This document shows positions 40,776 through 53,199 of a stretch of DNA of 64,000 nucleotides, piece by piece. The stretch covers positions 640,284-704,283 of the forward strand of contig WBMV01007388.1 in the NCBI GenBank assembly GCA_013396655.1, read 5' to 3'. Positions within the stretch are counted from its first letter, which is position 1, and every line of letters starts with the position of its first letter. The translations under genes were made by a program, and so were the position numbers. The DNA comes from Campylorhamphus procurvoides. Taxonomy: Eukaryota > Chordata > Aves > Passeriformes > Dendrocolaptidae. The notes under the pieces were generated by a model. The model did not search any database. It was not told where the DNA came from and saw only the letters and a list, made by a program, of their open reading frames with translations.

Positions 40776-40990
40776 GACCGCTCAGGCTCCTTGTGGGTGG
40801 GCAGATGCGCACCTGCCGGGGGATGCTCGCCCGGGGGTTGCGGTGGAACAGACCCAGGTGCGATGCCGAGCAGGACTCCGTGCAGGACCCGAGAGGTCCC
40901 GCGGTGCCCGCACGCCCCGGCAGAGCCCCCAGAGGGCGCTCCCAGCCCCTGTTTGGAGGCGGCCCGGCAGCCCCGGAATGGGTTTGGGGG
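40760..40990. promoter_or_regulatory. Orphan CpG-rich patch with near-consensus CTCF motif
   Basis: About 230 bases are far richer in GC and CpG than anything within tens of kilobases. I count about 20 CpG by eye. At 40926-40940 the plus strand reads CCCCCAGAGGGCGCT, which fits the CTCF core (CCACCAGGGGGCGCT as I know it) at 13 of 15 positions. The patch lies between a CR1 fragment and an LTR scar and does not itself look like either. It could be an insulator, an unannotated promoter or an unrecognised GC-rich repeat. Confidence 0.45.
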
Positions 40991-41111
40991 ATCCGAACTC
41001 ACAAAGGGCTTGCTAATGAAACACAGCCAACAGCCTTTCCGGAAACAGAGCAGTAAGGTGTATAGAAAAAGTGCGGTTTCTCTTTCATTATGGACCATTG
41101 TTTTCATAAAT

Positions 41112-41251
41112 TGAGCTGGTTTTGGCTGGGGTAGGGTTAGTTTTCTTCATAGTGGTTAGTATGAGGATTTACCTTTCCGATTCTCTCCCCCGAGGGGAGT
41201 GAGTGAGAGGCTGCGTGGGGCTGAGCTCCCGGCTGTGCTTAAACCACGACA
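41112..41251 (+). mobile_element. Internally deleted solo LTR of an avian endogenous retrovirus
   Basis: The left end (TGAGCTGGTTTTGGCTGGGG) and right end (GGGGCTGAGCTCCCGG to AACCACGACA) match the first ~65 and last ~75 bases of a widespread bird ERV LTR that starts with TG and ends with CA. The ~500 bases normally between them are missing, with the junction near TTTACC at about 41170-41177. This is a solo-LTR scar without coding capacity. No clear target-site duplication is visible. Confidence 0.75.
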
Positions 41252-42149
41252 TTAATACACAATGCTTCTGGAATAGTTATAGGGTCACTACTGAAAACAC
41301 GGCACACATGGAAAAAAATGGGGTGCATGTATTTCCATAAGTTCTTCATTTCAAGAGGTACCCAGCAACAAAGGAAGAAGAAAAAGTTTCAGAACTCCTG
41401 TGGGATGCCCGTGGATGGGACTCGGGGTGGATTTGACATGCTGCCTCCTGGTCTCCTCTCTTCCCCTGGTGCTTTAACTATAACTAGTTAAAACGACTTT
41501 ACTATGCTTGGAATAGTTTTGATGGTGGCTGAAAATGCAGATGCTGAGTGCACTCAGCTTTGCTTCAAATAAAAGGAGCTGTGGGTGAAATAAAGCCTCA
41601 AAGCAGAGTCAGTAATTTGTGAAATCTTCTGAAAAGTACAATTTTTTGAATTAATACATCAAATGAGATAACTTAGATTTCAAATAGGATTTCTTTTTTT
41701 CATGATTCTCTATGCCAGATAATTTTGGATGATAGATATATAGGTAGGGTATGCTGTACTTTCCAATTCCAATATTTTTTAATTGAATCAATACCTTTGG
41801 GATGGTTCTCACTGAAAAGCTGCATGTCTTTCAGCTAATATAGAGTTTGCTGCAAATAAATATGGGTACTCCTGTCCTAATGGTGAATTCAAATCTGCCA
41901 AAGTACTAATCTGTTTTTCTGAAGGGAAAATAATATCCAGAAAAACTTTGTGGCTTTAATTTTTTTCAGACTATAAATAATGTGGTAAACTCCTGCAAAT
42001 GTTTGGATTGGGTCAATGCTTTTCTGAACCTGCCAGTTATGGTTTTTCAGGGCACAACTCAGATTTGTTTGCAGACATTGGCAGGGCAGGCAGTGTGCTC
42101 TGACAAGCTGCTGGCATAGGCTGCTTCACCAGATTCTGCAGATTTGTTC
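41252..42149. other. Intergenic, nothing recognised
   Basis: AT-rich single-copy-looking DNA between the LTR scar and the octamer-containing block. I see no gene, repeat or RNA here. Confidence 0.5.
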
Positions 42150-42430
42150 TCACTGTTTATTCCAAAAATAAGCACATCTCCTCCTAATAAATGTTGTATG
42201 CAAATGTGGCTCAGTCATTTCTACACGAGATTCTAATTCATTCATTTAGAGATGTTCATTTTGTAGTGTATGCAAATTTGCATATGTAATTCAGCAAAGG
42301 CAGGAGCAATCTTTTATTCTCATCACTTCTGACATTTTAATCAATGATTTATGTCTTATTCTTACATTTATTAGCCCTCCCTTGGAATGCTAAGGCAGAT
42401 TATTATGCATTGATATTTCTATACATATAT
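42150..42430. promoter_or_regulatory. Candidate enhancer with palindromic POU octamer cluster
   Basis: ATGCAAAT, the canonical POU octamer, occurs at 42198-42205. It occurs again at 42270-42277, where it overlaps its own inverse (ATTTGCAT at 42276-42283 shares the central bases) to give the 16-base perfect palindrome TATGCAAATTTGCATA at 42269-42284. Flanking words include repeated TTCATT, TTATTATGCAT and TATATAAAGCTCATTAAG. No repeat relic is visible. Octamers are bound by POU-domain factors (OCT and BRN classes). A role in the SHISA3/BEND4 interval is inference. Confidence 0.4.
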
Positions 42431-43912
42431 AAAGCTCATTAAGACTCTGACAGAAGAATGGTCAAAGTGCAGGAACAGGGGGAAGGCATTTAGGGCTTAT
42501 GCACTACCTTCTCTTCAGGCTGGTTTTGCTCATTTGATAAACAGCTTCCCTGTGTCACTGTTGTTCCATCTGTGCAATAGAGATAGCACTGCCTGAACTC
42601 AGAGGTGCGACTAATTGGAGTTTTTAAAGCTTCTTGAGCTCCTTGGCTGGAAATGTTATATAAATATTCTTCTGGTCACAAAGAAAATGAGTAAGGTATA
42701 GTCCTATGTAATAGAGATATCATCCATTATTTCTAGTTTTTGTCTGTGTCTAAAGGTGGCTGCAGAAATGGTACCTTCTTCTAGAGACTACCCCTCGTAG
42801 GTATTCACAGTCACACACCCACTGACTTTTTGACAAAACACAGCTTTTACTGCTATTTCCTTCTTCTGACTTCATTGGCTTTCCAGATCTGAGGGACTAA
42901 AGTGGATTTTATTACTTCCTAGGCACCATCAACAGAATAATTTATCAAGTCTCAATGCCAGTCAGTCACTCCTCTGTGAATACTTGGAGGGCAGTTGAGT
43001 TACAAAGATGATTGGGAAAGGCCGAATTTTAAGACACAGAATTACAGAGGAGTCATTTGAAAGGCCTGATTTAACCAACAGACCTGTGCAGCTGGGATGA
43101 ATATGTGAAATGGAAAGAAATCAGCTGGGATCTCAGATCCCATTTTGAGTCTGAACAAGGTCTCCATATTTAGAAGAGTTATTTGTGATGAAAGAAAACA
43201 AGGGATTTTTCAAAAGTATAATTTCAATTTAAAGGGTGGAAATATAGTCTGCAATTCTTTCAGAGTTAGAGCTTTGCCTACATAATTTTTAGAAATACAT
43301 TTGTATTCCTATATGCAATAAAGGCAGACTTGCATCCTGCAGGAATCCAGTTCCAATTTCCACAAGTGTAAATCCATCAATGGTGCTTGTCAAAAGCTAA
43401 ATCCCAAGCATATTTACATTTAGAAATGGGAACTACAAACTTACACTTTGTGCATGGGAGTGTATGTTTGGTAAATGCTGCACCATACTTCTGGAGACCA
43501 CAGGCATATCTGAGAAATGTGTTCTTTATTCTGTATGATTGCTGGAACTGAATTTCACAGTATCCCTGTAAAGGCAAAATTTTGGAAGGACATTTGAAGT
43601 CTCAGTTGAAATGCTTTTCATCATAGTAGTTTTTGTACTGCTGCTGCTACACAGTCTGTATCCCATGTTTGAGTAAATCCATGTGACTGCAGTTCCTAAA
43701 TAGTTGGCCCAAAGTGAGGATGACAGCAACAAGACATGCAGATTATACAACTGGATATTTTCATTGTAAGAAAGTCCAACCTGACATTCTACACAGGTAT
43801 TGTTAAGAGCCCTATGATCCTCAAACATACCCAGATAATTTTGATGTCATGCTCTAAATCCCAGGATAACGAGAATAAACAAGATAATCAACTGGCATTG
43901 AATTTCTTTCTA

Positions 43913-43991
43913 AGAACAAGTGACTATAGTGATACTTAACAAAAGTAAATAGAACAACAAATGACTATAGGGATACTTAACAAAAGTAAAT
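43913..43991. repeat. Tandem duplication, ~38-41 base unit
   Basis: Two adjacent copies share TGACTATAG, GATACTTAACAAAAGTAAAT and the AGAACAA start (43913 and 43951). They differ by a few substitutions and a 3-base insertion. This is a simple recent local duplication. Confidence 0.9.
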
Positions 43992-46515
43992 ATTTTTGAC
44001 ATTTTTGTAAGGCTAAACAACTTAAAGAGAGATGCATGTGTATCCCTCTGATCTTGGACATGTAGCTTGGAAAAGTTCCTGGGGCTACTAGTGAAGAAAT
44101 GTATTAATTCTAGGGAGGTGCTCAGGAGTCAAAGAAAAATGGGGAGAATAGGCACTGGAGTATCTTACCTGTCTCGCCTCTTCTAAAATAATTAGTCAGA
44201 CTCTTGTTTTGTCTCCTAAGCTATTGTAAGGGTTGCCTAGTTCCACAAGGTTAGACATCTATCTTGAAAATAAAATTAAAAATACTATTTTCAAAATGCA
44301 TGGATTCCATGGGCTGGAATTGTAAAAAAAAAATCACTGTCCATACTCTTCCTCCTCTCTCCTGGTAGGTGGGAAAAAAACCACTCCAGTGTTTCATATT
44401 CTTAGGAAATACACTGTATTCTCACATTGCCTAAACATTTCCTATGTTATAAAGGCATTACAAACTTTTTTTTTAATTTTATTTTACTTTAGTTTATATC
44501 AAATGCAAAAAAAGACAGTAGGGATTGAAGTCCTTCTTTTTTCTGGTTTGTGTTGTTACTCAGGTCAGATCTCAGTGCCACAGAGAGCTGACAAAGTGGA
44601 ATGAGGGTAAGAAATCTGCTTGTAACTGGAATGGTTTATTATTTTTAAATCTTTATCCTACAGCACCCTCCTGCCTTCGACTTTTTGAAGGACAGTAGAA
44701 CACTGGCTCCCTGAAATGGGAAAACAGACAAAGGAAAGAGTTTTGGACTATGCAAAGTGATTTCTGCTTCTATATCAGACACCAACAAACCAGGCACATT
44801 TTCAGCTAGGTACCTCTGTTTTGAGTTTTTAATTGCATGATATATGGTTTCACAGAAAGGTCAGCCTGGAGCAGCAGGTTCTGCACTGCAGCTCCCTCAG
44901 CTGCTCTTACTGTGAAGAGCTGCTTGCCTTGTGCTCCAGCCTCTCGGGGTGTTTGAACATTTCACAGAAAGCTGCACTTCTGGAAGGTTTGATATGTTTG
45001 CCAGTATCCACACAGGCCCTAGCAATTTATTTTTTGGTAGTAAATCCTACTCATTCATTGAACTTCAGAGTTTTCCTGTGTGGTTTTAAAAGTCATTTGG
45101 CCAGGGCTAAGCACTGCAGACCCCATGGGCTCTAGCCAGCATTTGTTTCACATAAATCATAGCTTGCTTTAGGTTACATTTTCTTTGGAATGGAAAGCTA
45201 ATTTGTTTAGTTACATTGGTCTGAGGGTATCAAACTGGACCCTACTGACACTGGTAACAAAAACAAGCTCATAGACTGCTCAGGACATCAGTAAAGGTAA
45301 TTGGTCAAATTACTTCATCCAGCCATAACTCTAAAGGTAGTCGTCTGATAAGTTAGTCAAATCTTCACCTTTCATGAGCTATCAGTTCATACATCACTCT
45401 TGACATGAAAAGGGCCTCATTCCCACAGCTTTAGCACCAGAAGGGTTTTTTATCCTTAAAAATAACATCTGTGCACAAGATAGCATTGAAATTTTTATAC
45501 GAACAACTAGTATCTTACTGAGTCATAGCTTAAAAATAGTGCTCCTCAGATATTTGAGTGTGTTTTGTAACTGTACAACTCATTCACTGAAGCAGCACCT
45601 TTCAAATCAAACCTTGATACTAACTCCAAGGATAAGAAGAATCATGCTTCCAGCTGCTAACAGTAAAATGAAATAAGTTTAATTATTCAGTAAAATTGTT
45701 TATGGACAAGTGGCTTCTTCATAGCCCCTGTCATCATTATGTCTCAGACTAACAGAATAATTTTCTTAAAGAGTATTTTTTAATTTATTAATTATATGGC
45801 ACCTCTTTTTAAAATTTTAATGCAGCACTTCACAGCAATGTAAAATCATTATAAGGAGCAAGACAGTGGTCTCGTTCATGAATGCCATGAGGATGATCCT
45901 TCTGTTTCTACAGCAGGTATTACCAAAGCCTCTCTGGTGAACAGTGCTGGTGGCTCCCAGGTCTGGAGTCGCAAAACTTTCCTCCTTTGCTTTAAGATGT
46001 AAGTAGCCCTGTGACAAAAAGCTATCTCTAAGAGACAAAACTGTATGTGGATCCAGATATTGTGCTCTTCTCTTTATATTGACTTTGCTGAAGAATTAAA
46101 ATTTAGAAAGAGTAAAGACATCTCTGCCATCAAACTTTAGTTTTCTTCTCAGAGGAAAAGGTTGTACCACCATGTTACAATGCATTTACCTCCTGATGTG
46201 TCAATTTTTGCTTTAATAGCTCTGACCTTGATGGAATTAATGACTCCAGAGGATCAAAGGTGTTAATGTGACCCTGGCTTTGTACAGCATTAAATGATAA
46301 ACCAACGTACGAGATTTCAGACATAGGAACTTCAGCCTCTTTACTCTGATGATCTTCTAATGTTATCATGCAGGAAATATTATGCAAAGCATTTGAGATG
46401 TGACTCCTTAAACTTCTTGTTCCAACACCATGTCTTATAAATGTTTTTTTTTTTACAACTGAAAAGAAGTAAGTAAATTCTGTTTCTCATTATCTTGTCA
46501 TTCCTTCTTTGATAG

Positions 46516-46562
46516 AAATAAGGGGAGGGGAGAGGGAGGCGAGGAGAGGTTAGGAGAGGACA
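46516..46562. repeat. Purine-only (GA-rich) tract
   Basis: About 45 bases are nearly all G and A (GGGGAGGGGAGAGGGAGGCG then AGGAGAGG). It has G-run spacing that could allow a weak G-quadruplex or triplex, but the fourth run has only two G. It is low-complexity DNA. Confidence 0.75.
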
Positions 46563-48082
46563 AATCAGCAATCCCAAATAGATCTCAGCATTAAAGCCTT
46601 GATTATACAGAGCTTAATACATATGGCTACATGGGAAATCAGGCTGTTTCTTCTTGAAAGTCTACAATGTAAAGTTGAATTCCAGCCACTGCACAAGAAT
46701 ATGTTCAGACAGGAGACATAAGCTTTGTCTTCATTCAAACTTGGGTGCAAGCTACTGAAAAGTCAAACAATTACTATGCTTTTAGCCCTTCCCATTAGTG
46801 GCTTATTTCACTTTTCTACCTGTTTCCACACTACAACAAGTCATTACAATACATGATCAGAAAAAGAAAGTGGAGGCATTACAATATTGTAAAACTGCTC
46901 ATCTGAGTTTAATAGCTCTATTTTTATAATTATTGATTTAAAATTGTTCTCTCTGAGAACTGTTGAAATTTGTTTTCATAATACATTTTGCATCAAAAAT
47001 GCCAATCTTCCTGCTCAGTAGTCCTGCCTTTAGTTTGCCTAGTCCTTCATCTGCTAAAAAGAGGCTCCTTTGTGTGACAGTCCTTTGTGCAGCACACAAA
47101 TACACCTCATTGCAGCAATCCTTTGTAGTAGGGCTGTCTCACGGTGTGACAGAGATGAGGCAGATTAGAGGAAATGCTAGCTTTAAGTGAACAACAGATG
47201 ATCCAAGGGGATGCACTAGTACCAACCACTTGATGTTTGCTGAATGATAGGATTGTTGGGCTTGACTTCATGTCAAGGCTTGTGCCCTGGCACATCCTGA
47301 AAGGCACCAGAAATGATCTAATATGGAGATCTGTGGGAAAAATATTTGCTGAATCAATGGATAGTTTCTATCTTTTGGATTATTTTAGCTGTAGTGTATT
47401 GTACAAAATGCAACAGTAATCCTTTGCTTGAGCCTGGCAAGCTGGGAATTGACATCTTCTGATCATATCATGTTTCTTGGAAGCCAGGTTCTGCTTAGCT
47501 TTAGGGCTAAAGGGTTCTTTGCCACCCAGGGCTTTGAACCACTCACCATGGCCTTCTTCATTATCACAAGGGTCCAACCTGAGGAATGTAACTATAAACA
47601 CTCCAGGTGAAATATTATGCATGACTACAGATCTGACAGAAACAGGGACTGTCACACTGATACAGGTGTGACAGCAAAAGAGCAAGCAACAGGGAACTGT
47701 GAGGAAGCACCATTCCCAGAGTCAGGCTGCAGACTGGCTGACAAAGAAGTATCAGCTTCTGGCCGGGATAGGGCTTGGGGCTGCCTCCTATGTAGGGAGC
47801 AGAGATAACATTACCATCCAGCTGCTAGCAGGCTAAAATCGATCCATTGAGATGTTGCTTCCTGGGATTGCTGTTTCTTCCTTTGTGCTTCATAGAATAT
47901 CTGTAGGTGCCTTTCCCATTACTGTTATGTGCATTTGATAATGCTGTAGCCTGTCATGGTTTCAGAGCTGAATCCTATGGAACTACAAAACCTGTGAGTC
48001 TCAAAAGGCTTGTTGCTGTTTGAGATTGTCAGACATTTTTAAATTGTGCAGTCATCAGAACTTTAAGTACACTGCCGAGAAT

Positions 48083-48100
48083 TTTATATATATATATATT
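48083..48100. repeat. TA dinucleotide microsatellite
   Basis: An uninterrupted TA run of about eight units. Confidence 0.9.
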
Positions 48101-51100
48101 AGCCCTGAAAAGTTTTGCTCCCAAAGGATGTTGATGAAAAATTTTAATAGGGGTAGCCAAGCTACATGAAAATGTTCAGCCTTTGTTCATGGTGTCCCAA
48201 ACATGAATAAAATTAGTAGGAATACACTCTGCATATGTGTAACAATTATCCCCTAGTTTCTATTTTGTTCCTCTAGATCATCTTGCTTCCTTCAAGTATC
48301 CCGTCTCCATGATTTATTGCTAGATCTGCTATGTCACCATCTGCTCTGCTGTTGCTCAAGGAAGAACAAATCCCCAGAAAATATTACTGTCCAGACTAAG
48401 CACCACATAAGCATCCTTTGCACATTCAGCCAAACATTGACTAATGGTGAGCTAAGCTATAATCACAAATGCCCTCCTTTCCTGTTCACCACAGTTCAAA
48501 TTCATATAAAAAACTTGGTGGAATTCAGCTATCCTCCTTGGGGATATAGGTTACCATCTGTCTGGTTTCCAGTGGTACATTTAAAAAACATTTGTCCCAT
48601 TTCCATAAAACATCCTGATGCACAGCAACCACTTTAATATCTAATTACACAGCATTATGTATCACATATGTCCCAACCATAATAATTTGACCTGTTTCTT
48701 TTATCTAGACTAGTCTGTTTTCTCTTTTAAATTAAGTTATCCAAACACCTACAAATTCAAAAGTATGCCTCTAGCTAAAGTAATTAAAAAATAAAAAAAA
48801 GTAAATACTGAACTGCCTGAAGAATAATTTGGATTTAATTTGGTAATTTATATAAGATTTTAATTTCAAAAGGAAGCAAGATTTGAAATTAAAGGTTAAC
48901 ATACTTACCATTGCATTAAAAAAATCTAAAAAAAAAAAATCCAAATTAGTAAAAGCAGGCAAGAGAATGGCAAAAGATATCAGTTATTACAGCGCCCACA
49001 GTAACATATAGCAAAATAAATTATTCTTTCTCACTCCTCAAATCTTTCTGACTGTTCCCAGAGAACAATCACTGTATTGTCAGTCAGGGGACAGCATTTT
49101 CTCACGCCACACCTACTCACGATGCTTGATGAATAGCCTACTCAAGCCTGTGGGGAGTTTCCCATTGACTTCACCAAGCCATGGTGCTGCTGAGGACCTT
49201 TGGAGAAGGGCTGGAGAGAGGCAACCAGGCCGTACCACAGCTGTGGTGCAGTCACACCCCTGGCAAACCTTGTGCCATCTCCAATTGAAGCTCTGAGCAC
49301 CCTTGCAATGCAGTTAATGATGATGAGGGTAAAGATATTCTGGGAGCACAGTGATTTCAAGTGTACATTATACAAAAAGTACCAAAGTCCCATGAGGTGG
49401 CAATATTCTCTGTCCTAGGCTAGTAGCTTGCCTTGCACCACTTTGCCCAGCTGTATTTTGGCCCTGCTCATGCAGGGATGATGCTCCAGCAACGCAGGGA
49501 TGATGCCTAGAGCTCCCTGCTTCCCCTTGCCCTGGCTAGGATCTGTCTTCTTCCCTCACAGAAAACTGCTGAATCATAGCAGAGTTGCCATGAACAAGGA
49601 CTTGGCAGGGTAGTGGTCTGTAGGTCCTCAAGGGCTTGTTGAGGGTGGGGGATAGGGTAAGTCAGGGCGACTTCACTCAGTGCCTCTGGGAGAGCTCCAG
49701 CCTGAGTGGGATGAGAGTGTCTCAGGAGCTGGAGCTGAATGAGAAGAGACAGATGCAAGTAAGCCAAAAAAACCCCCAAACTAATCAAGTAGACCCCTTG
49801 GCTGAAAATGTTGGTATCCAGCACCAAGTTGTGTCATGATACTTTTTTGTGTTATCAGGTCCTGGAAGATTACAGTAGAATTCCCATGGCTACCCCAATG
49901 AGAACAGTTGCAGCAGAGCACTCTTGAGACAAGAACAGATGATGGATTGCAGCAATTATTTTTTTTGAGCACAAATTTTTTTTACTGTCTGTATCTAGCC
50001 AGAATGTAGCTATCTTGTTCACAGCTATTTGTCTAAGAGAAGCTATAAATTTAACTGAAGTTCACAGGGAGCACTTGAGGGTGGCAGGATACTTCCCTGT
50101 AATCACATTGGTTCTGTCCACACTGAAACTGAGCAAATTACTCAGAAGTCTCCCTCAGTTTTTCTGAGTCTTCCAGATAGATATGACATAGTTGCTCCAA
50201 AGAACATTGTCAAGGATGTATGTATGTAATGATGTATGTAGAGTATGATTTTTCCCCAAAAATCAGAATCACCTTAGAAGAACACACTGCATCAAGAAGC
50301 TCAACCTGAAAGCAGCCAAGCTTGATCAACCAGCCTGTCTCCCCTGAAGTGCCTCTATGGTCTTCCACATGAGAAAGACTCTGGCTGCTTTGCAAAGGAA
50401 AGTCTGTTCTGACGAAGCTGTATTGTTGGAGCAGGGGAGACGTGGGGTGACAGGCTAACTTTGTCATTCCTACAGCATGAATGAACTTTACTTAAGGTGT
50501 ATGACCAGGGAAAAGAGACACACATCCCCAGGACCAGTTATGGTTTGGTTGCAAATTAGCAAACATCAGTTGACTGGTAGCAATATCCTAAACACACTGC
50601 AGACACTTGGCCAGGCTCCCCAGGACACAGAGGGAGAGGCAGGATTGTCAGCAGAGCAGGGCTGGAGGTGCACATGGGGTCAGAGCCACCCATATTTTGC
50701 AAATGATGATTATTTTCATTATGGTTCTGGTGTTTAACTGAATTCACAGTAGTAAATATCAGATTTTATTAGACAGAGAATGATGTAATTTAAAAAATGG
50801 GCATTGAATCCTCAGGAAGAACTGCAGAAAAAAAAAGGGAAAGTTTGTAAATCACTTGGATTTTAGAGAGCTTGTTCTATTCTAAAGACATCCCAGTAGG
50901 ACAGAAAAAAGCTCTTTGTAGGAAAAACTGCACAGGCATCAGATATTTCATTATACTGCTGAGCTAGTCAATGAGATTTAGAAATTATTCAGACATCAAT
51001 ACCAAAGCCTATTTGCTAACTACCCCCAGTGGTATTATTATCGTATCTGGTGCAGCTAGCTGGGGGAAAAATAATCTGATACCCATTAAAATTTATCTGC

Positions 51101-51520
51101 TGTTTCAGGACAGATTATCTGACCAAGAACAGTATGACTCTGAAGTTATCTCAGAGGAGACCTCCAGAGCTCTATGATATTCAAACTGACATATGAATGA
51201 TTAAAAAAAGAACACAGGTAAGGACCATAACTTATGAGATATTTCATTATAAGTCTATCACCTATAACTCTTACCTCTTCAACTAACCAATAAACAAATA
51301 CATAAATACAGAAGGAAAATGACCTCTAAATTTCCCTTGGTGTAACTTTGCACTTTTTGCTGAGTGACGGAATTTTTAACTTCTTGCCCAGAGCTTCATT
51401 TACACATCTGCTTTTGAGCACATTCACTCATACAACTGTGATTGCCAGAGGAATTGTGCTTACAGCCAGAGTGCAAATAATCCTCCATTTATGACTTGTC
51501 TATGCAAGGTTTATGTAAGA

Positions 51521-51574
51521 GGTCTAAGCACTCCAATAAAGGTAACAGGTCTAAGCACTCCAGTAAAGGTAGGA
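51521..51574. repeat. 27-base tandem duplication
   Basis: Two adjacent copies start GGTCTAAGCACTCCA (51521 and 51548) and differ at about three positions. No further copies are present. Confidence 0.92.
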
Positions 51575-52265
51575 TTTAACAGTTATCCCACTTCTTACCA
51601 TGGAATTAATCAGGACAACTGATGGTAAGGCAGGCTTCCCATTTAATAAGCAGATAACAATCATGAATTTTGCACACATAAAGAGACAGCATCTGATGTC
51701 CCTGACCTGTACAAGTCAAAGATTTGTATAAACTTACTAGAAACGAGAGTAGAAAAAACAAATAAGTTGTCTGTATGATTAAGCTGCCTTGTGAATAAGA
51801 GTGGTCACAAGAGGCCATTGCTTTAAAGAAGTCCTGTCTCTAGCATGGCAACGAAGCTGCTGCTCTGGGCATCTTCACATTTTCCATAGAGATTTTTGTG
51901 TCACCATTTCCCTGCTGCTGCTGTGCTGTTAACTCACCAGTGGGATGTACAATTTCGATCACATGAATGCTTCTGTTTTATTTAACTTAAGAGTTCAAGC
52001 AAGTCTCAGGATATTTACAAATCCTTTTTGTGTCTGTTCTGAGTCTCCAAAATGCTGTGCAGGGAACTGAGCAGACGTGTTCACTTCTCGTGCTTTCAAC
52101 AGTTATAAGTGCCATGTTTTTTTCGGTCAGCTGATAACTAGATTACCTGTTATGCTATTTCTTTAGAGACAGATATGAAGAAATCTTCACCAAAAAACCC
52201 TGAACATATTTAATCTTTCATCCTGAAGCAATGGGAATACTCTGCAGCATCCTTTGGGTTTATAA

Positions 52266-52289
52266 ACTTCAGGTTTATAAACCTGAAGT
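52266..52289. repeat. 24-base perfect palindrome
   Basis: The left half ACTTCAGGTTTA is followed at once by its exact reverse complement, so there is no spacer. The core GTTTATAAAC also occurs just upstream at 52258-52267. This points to a local copy event. Confidence 0.95.
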
Positions 52290-53199
52290 ATGCACTAAGA
52301 CAAGATGTTAATTCCATTTTATGACTACTGGCAAATGCAAGACAGAGAATACACATATATTTATACAAGAATATATATTAATAAACTTAATGAGTGTTTT
52401 AAGACTTTCAAATGACCAAAACAAAGAAAAAAAGAAGTACTTTTCATGACTTTCAAGACTGATAATTGTTTTAGTGTCTCGGTCTCAATTCAACTTCTCT
52501 GACTAAATAAAAAGTCCTGCCTGGTGCAATGAACTTGACAAGAGGAAAAGTGTCTTCAATTTTAAATATATCTCATGTTTATCAGAAGTTAATCAAATTC
52601 CCTTTTAGGAAAAAATGGATAAAATCTGCTTGGTTAGTTTGTAAGAGGGTACTAAAGTGAGTCTACAAAACACAGATGCATCTTTGATTACAGACCAATA
52701 CAATAAAATGATCTGTGTTAGTAAAAGTGAACCTGAGCATTTCTATTCTTACTTTGCTAGAGACTGTGATTTCCCAAAGCATGTTTTTAATACCCAAGGG
52801 ATGTTTAATGGAGGGTGAGGGAAAAAGATGTTATGAAACCTGTGAATGGTCTTAACATTTATGCTGAGAACGCCTGATGACCGGGTACCGATGAGAGAAC
52901 TACCAGTGTTTAATGTAAAGATGTGGGTTTTTATCCTATCTGAACTCTTAGGGGTAAAGACCTGCCATTTGCTAGCAGAGAGCTTTGCAGAATACTTAAA
53001 TGGAACTCTTAAGTGCTTGTGTTATAGAGTAATGTTTCACCACACAGAATGCGAGTTGCAGAACAAAAGTTTAGGCTAAGAAAAAGACAAATAGCTGACT
53101 GCAGAGAAGGAGAGTAATTCACAATCTACACGGTGCTTGTCTGTTTCACTCATTGGTACTCTAAAGCATATGATTTGTAATAGGTCTCTTAATCAAAGT

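Noticed and set aside
40707..41114. 135-codon plus-strand and 137-codon minus-strand frames over the CpG patch
   Set aside because: GC-rich DNA has few stops, the frames run from CR1 into the LTR flank, and no domain is recognisable.
46516..46562. G-quadruplex in the purine tract
   Set aside because: Only three runs of three or more G are present in close spacing. At best it is a weak two-tetrad form.
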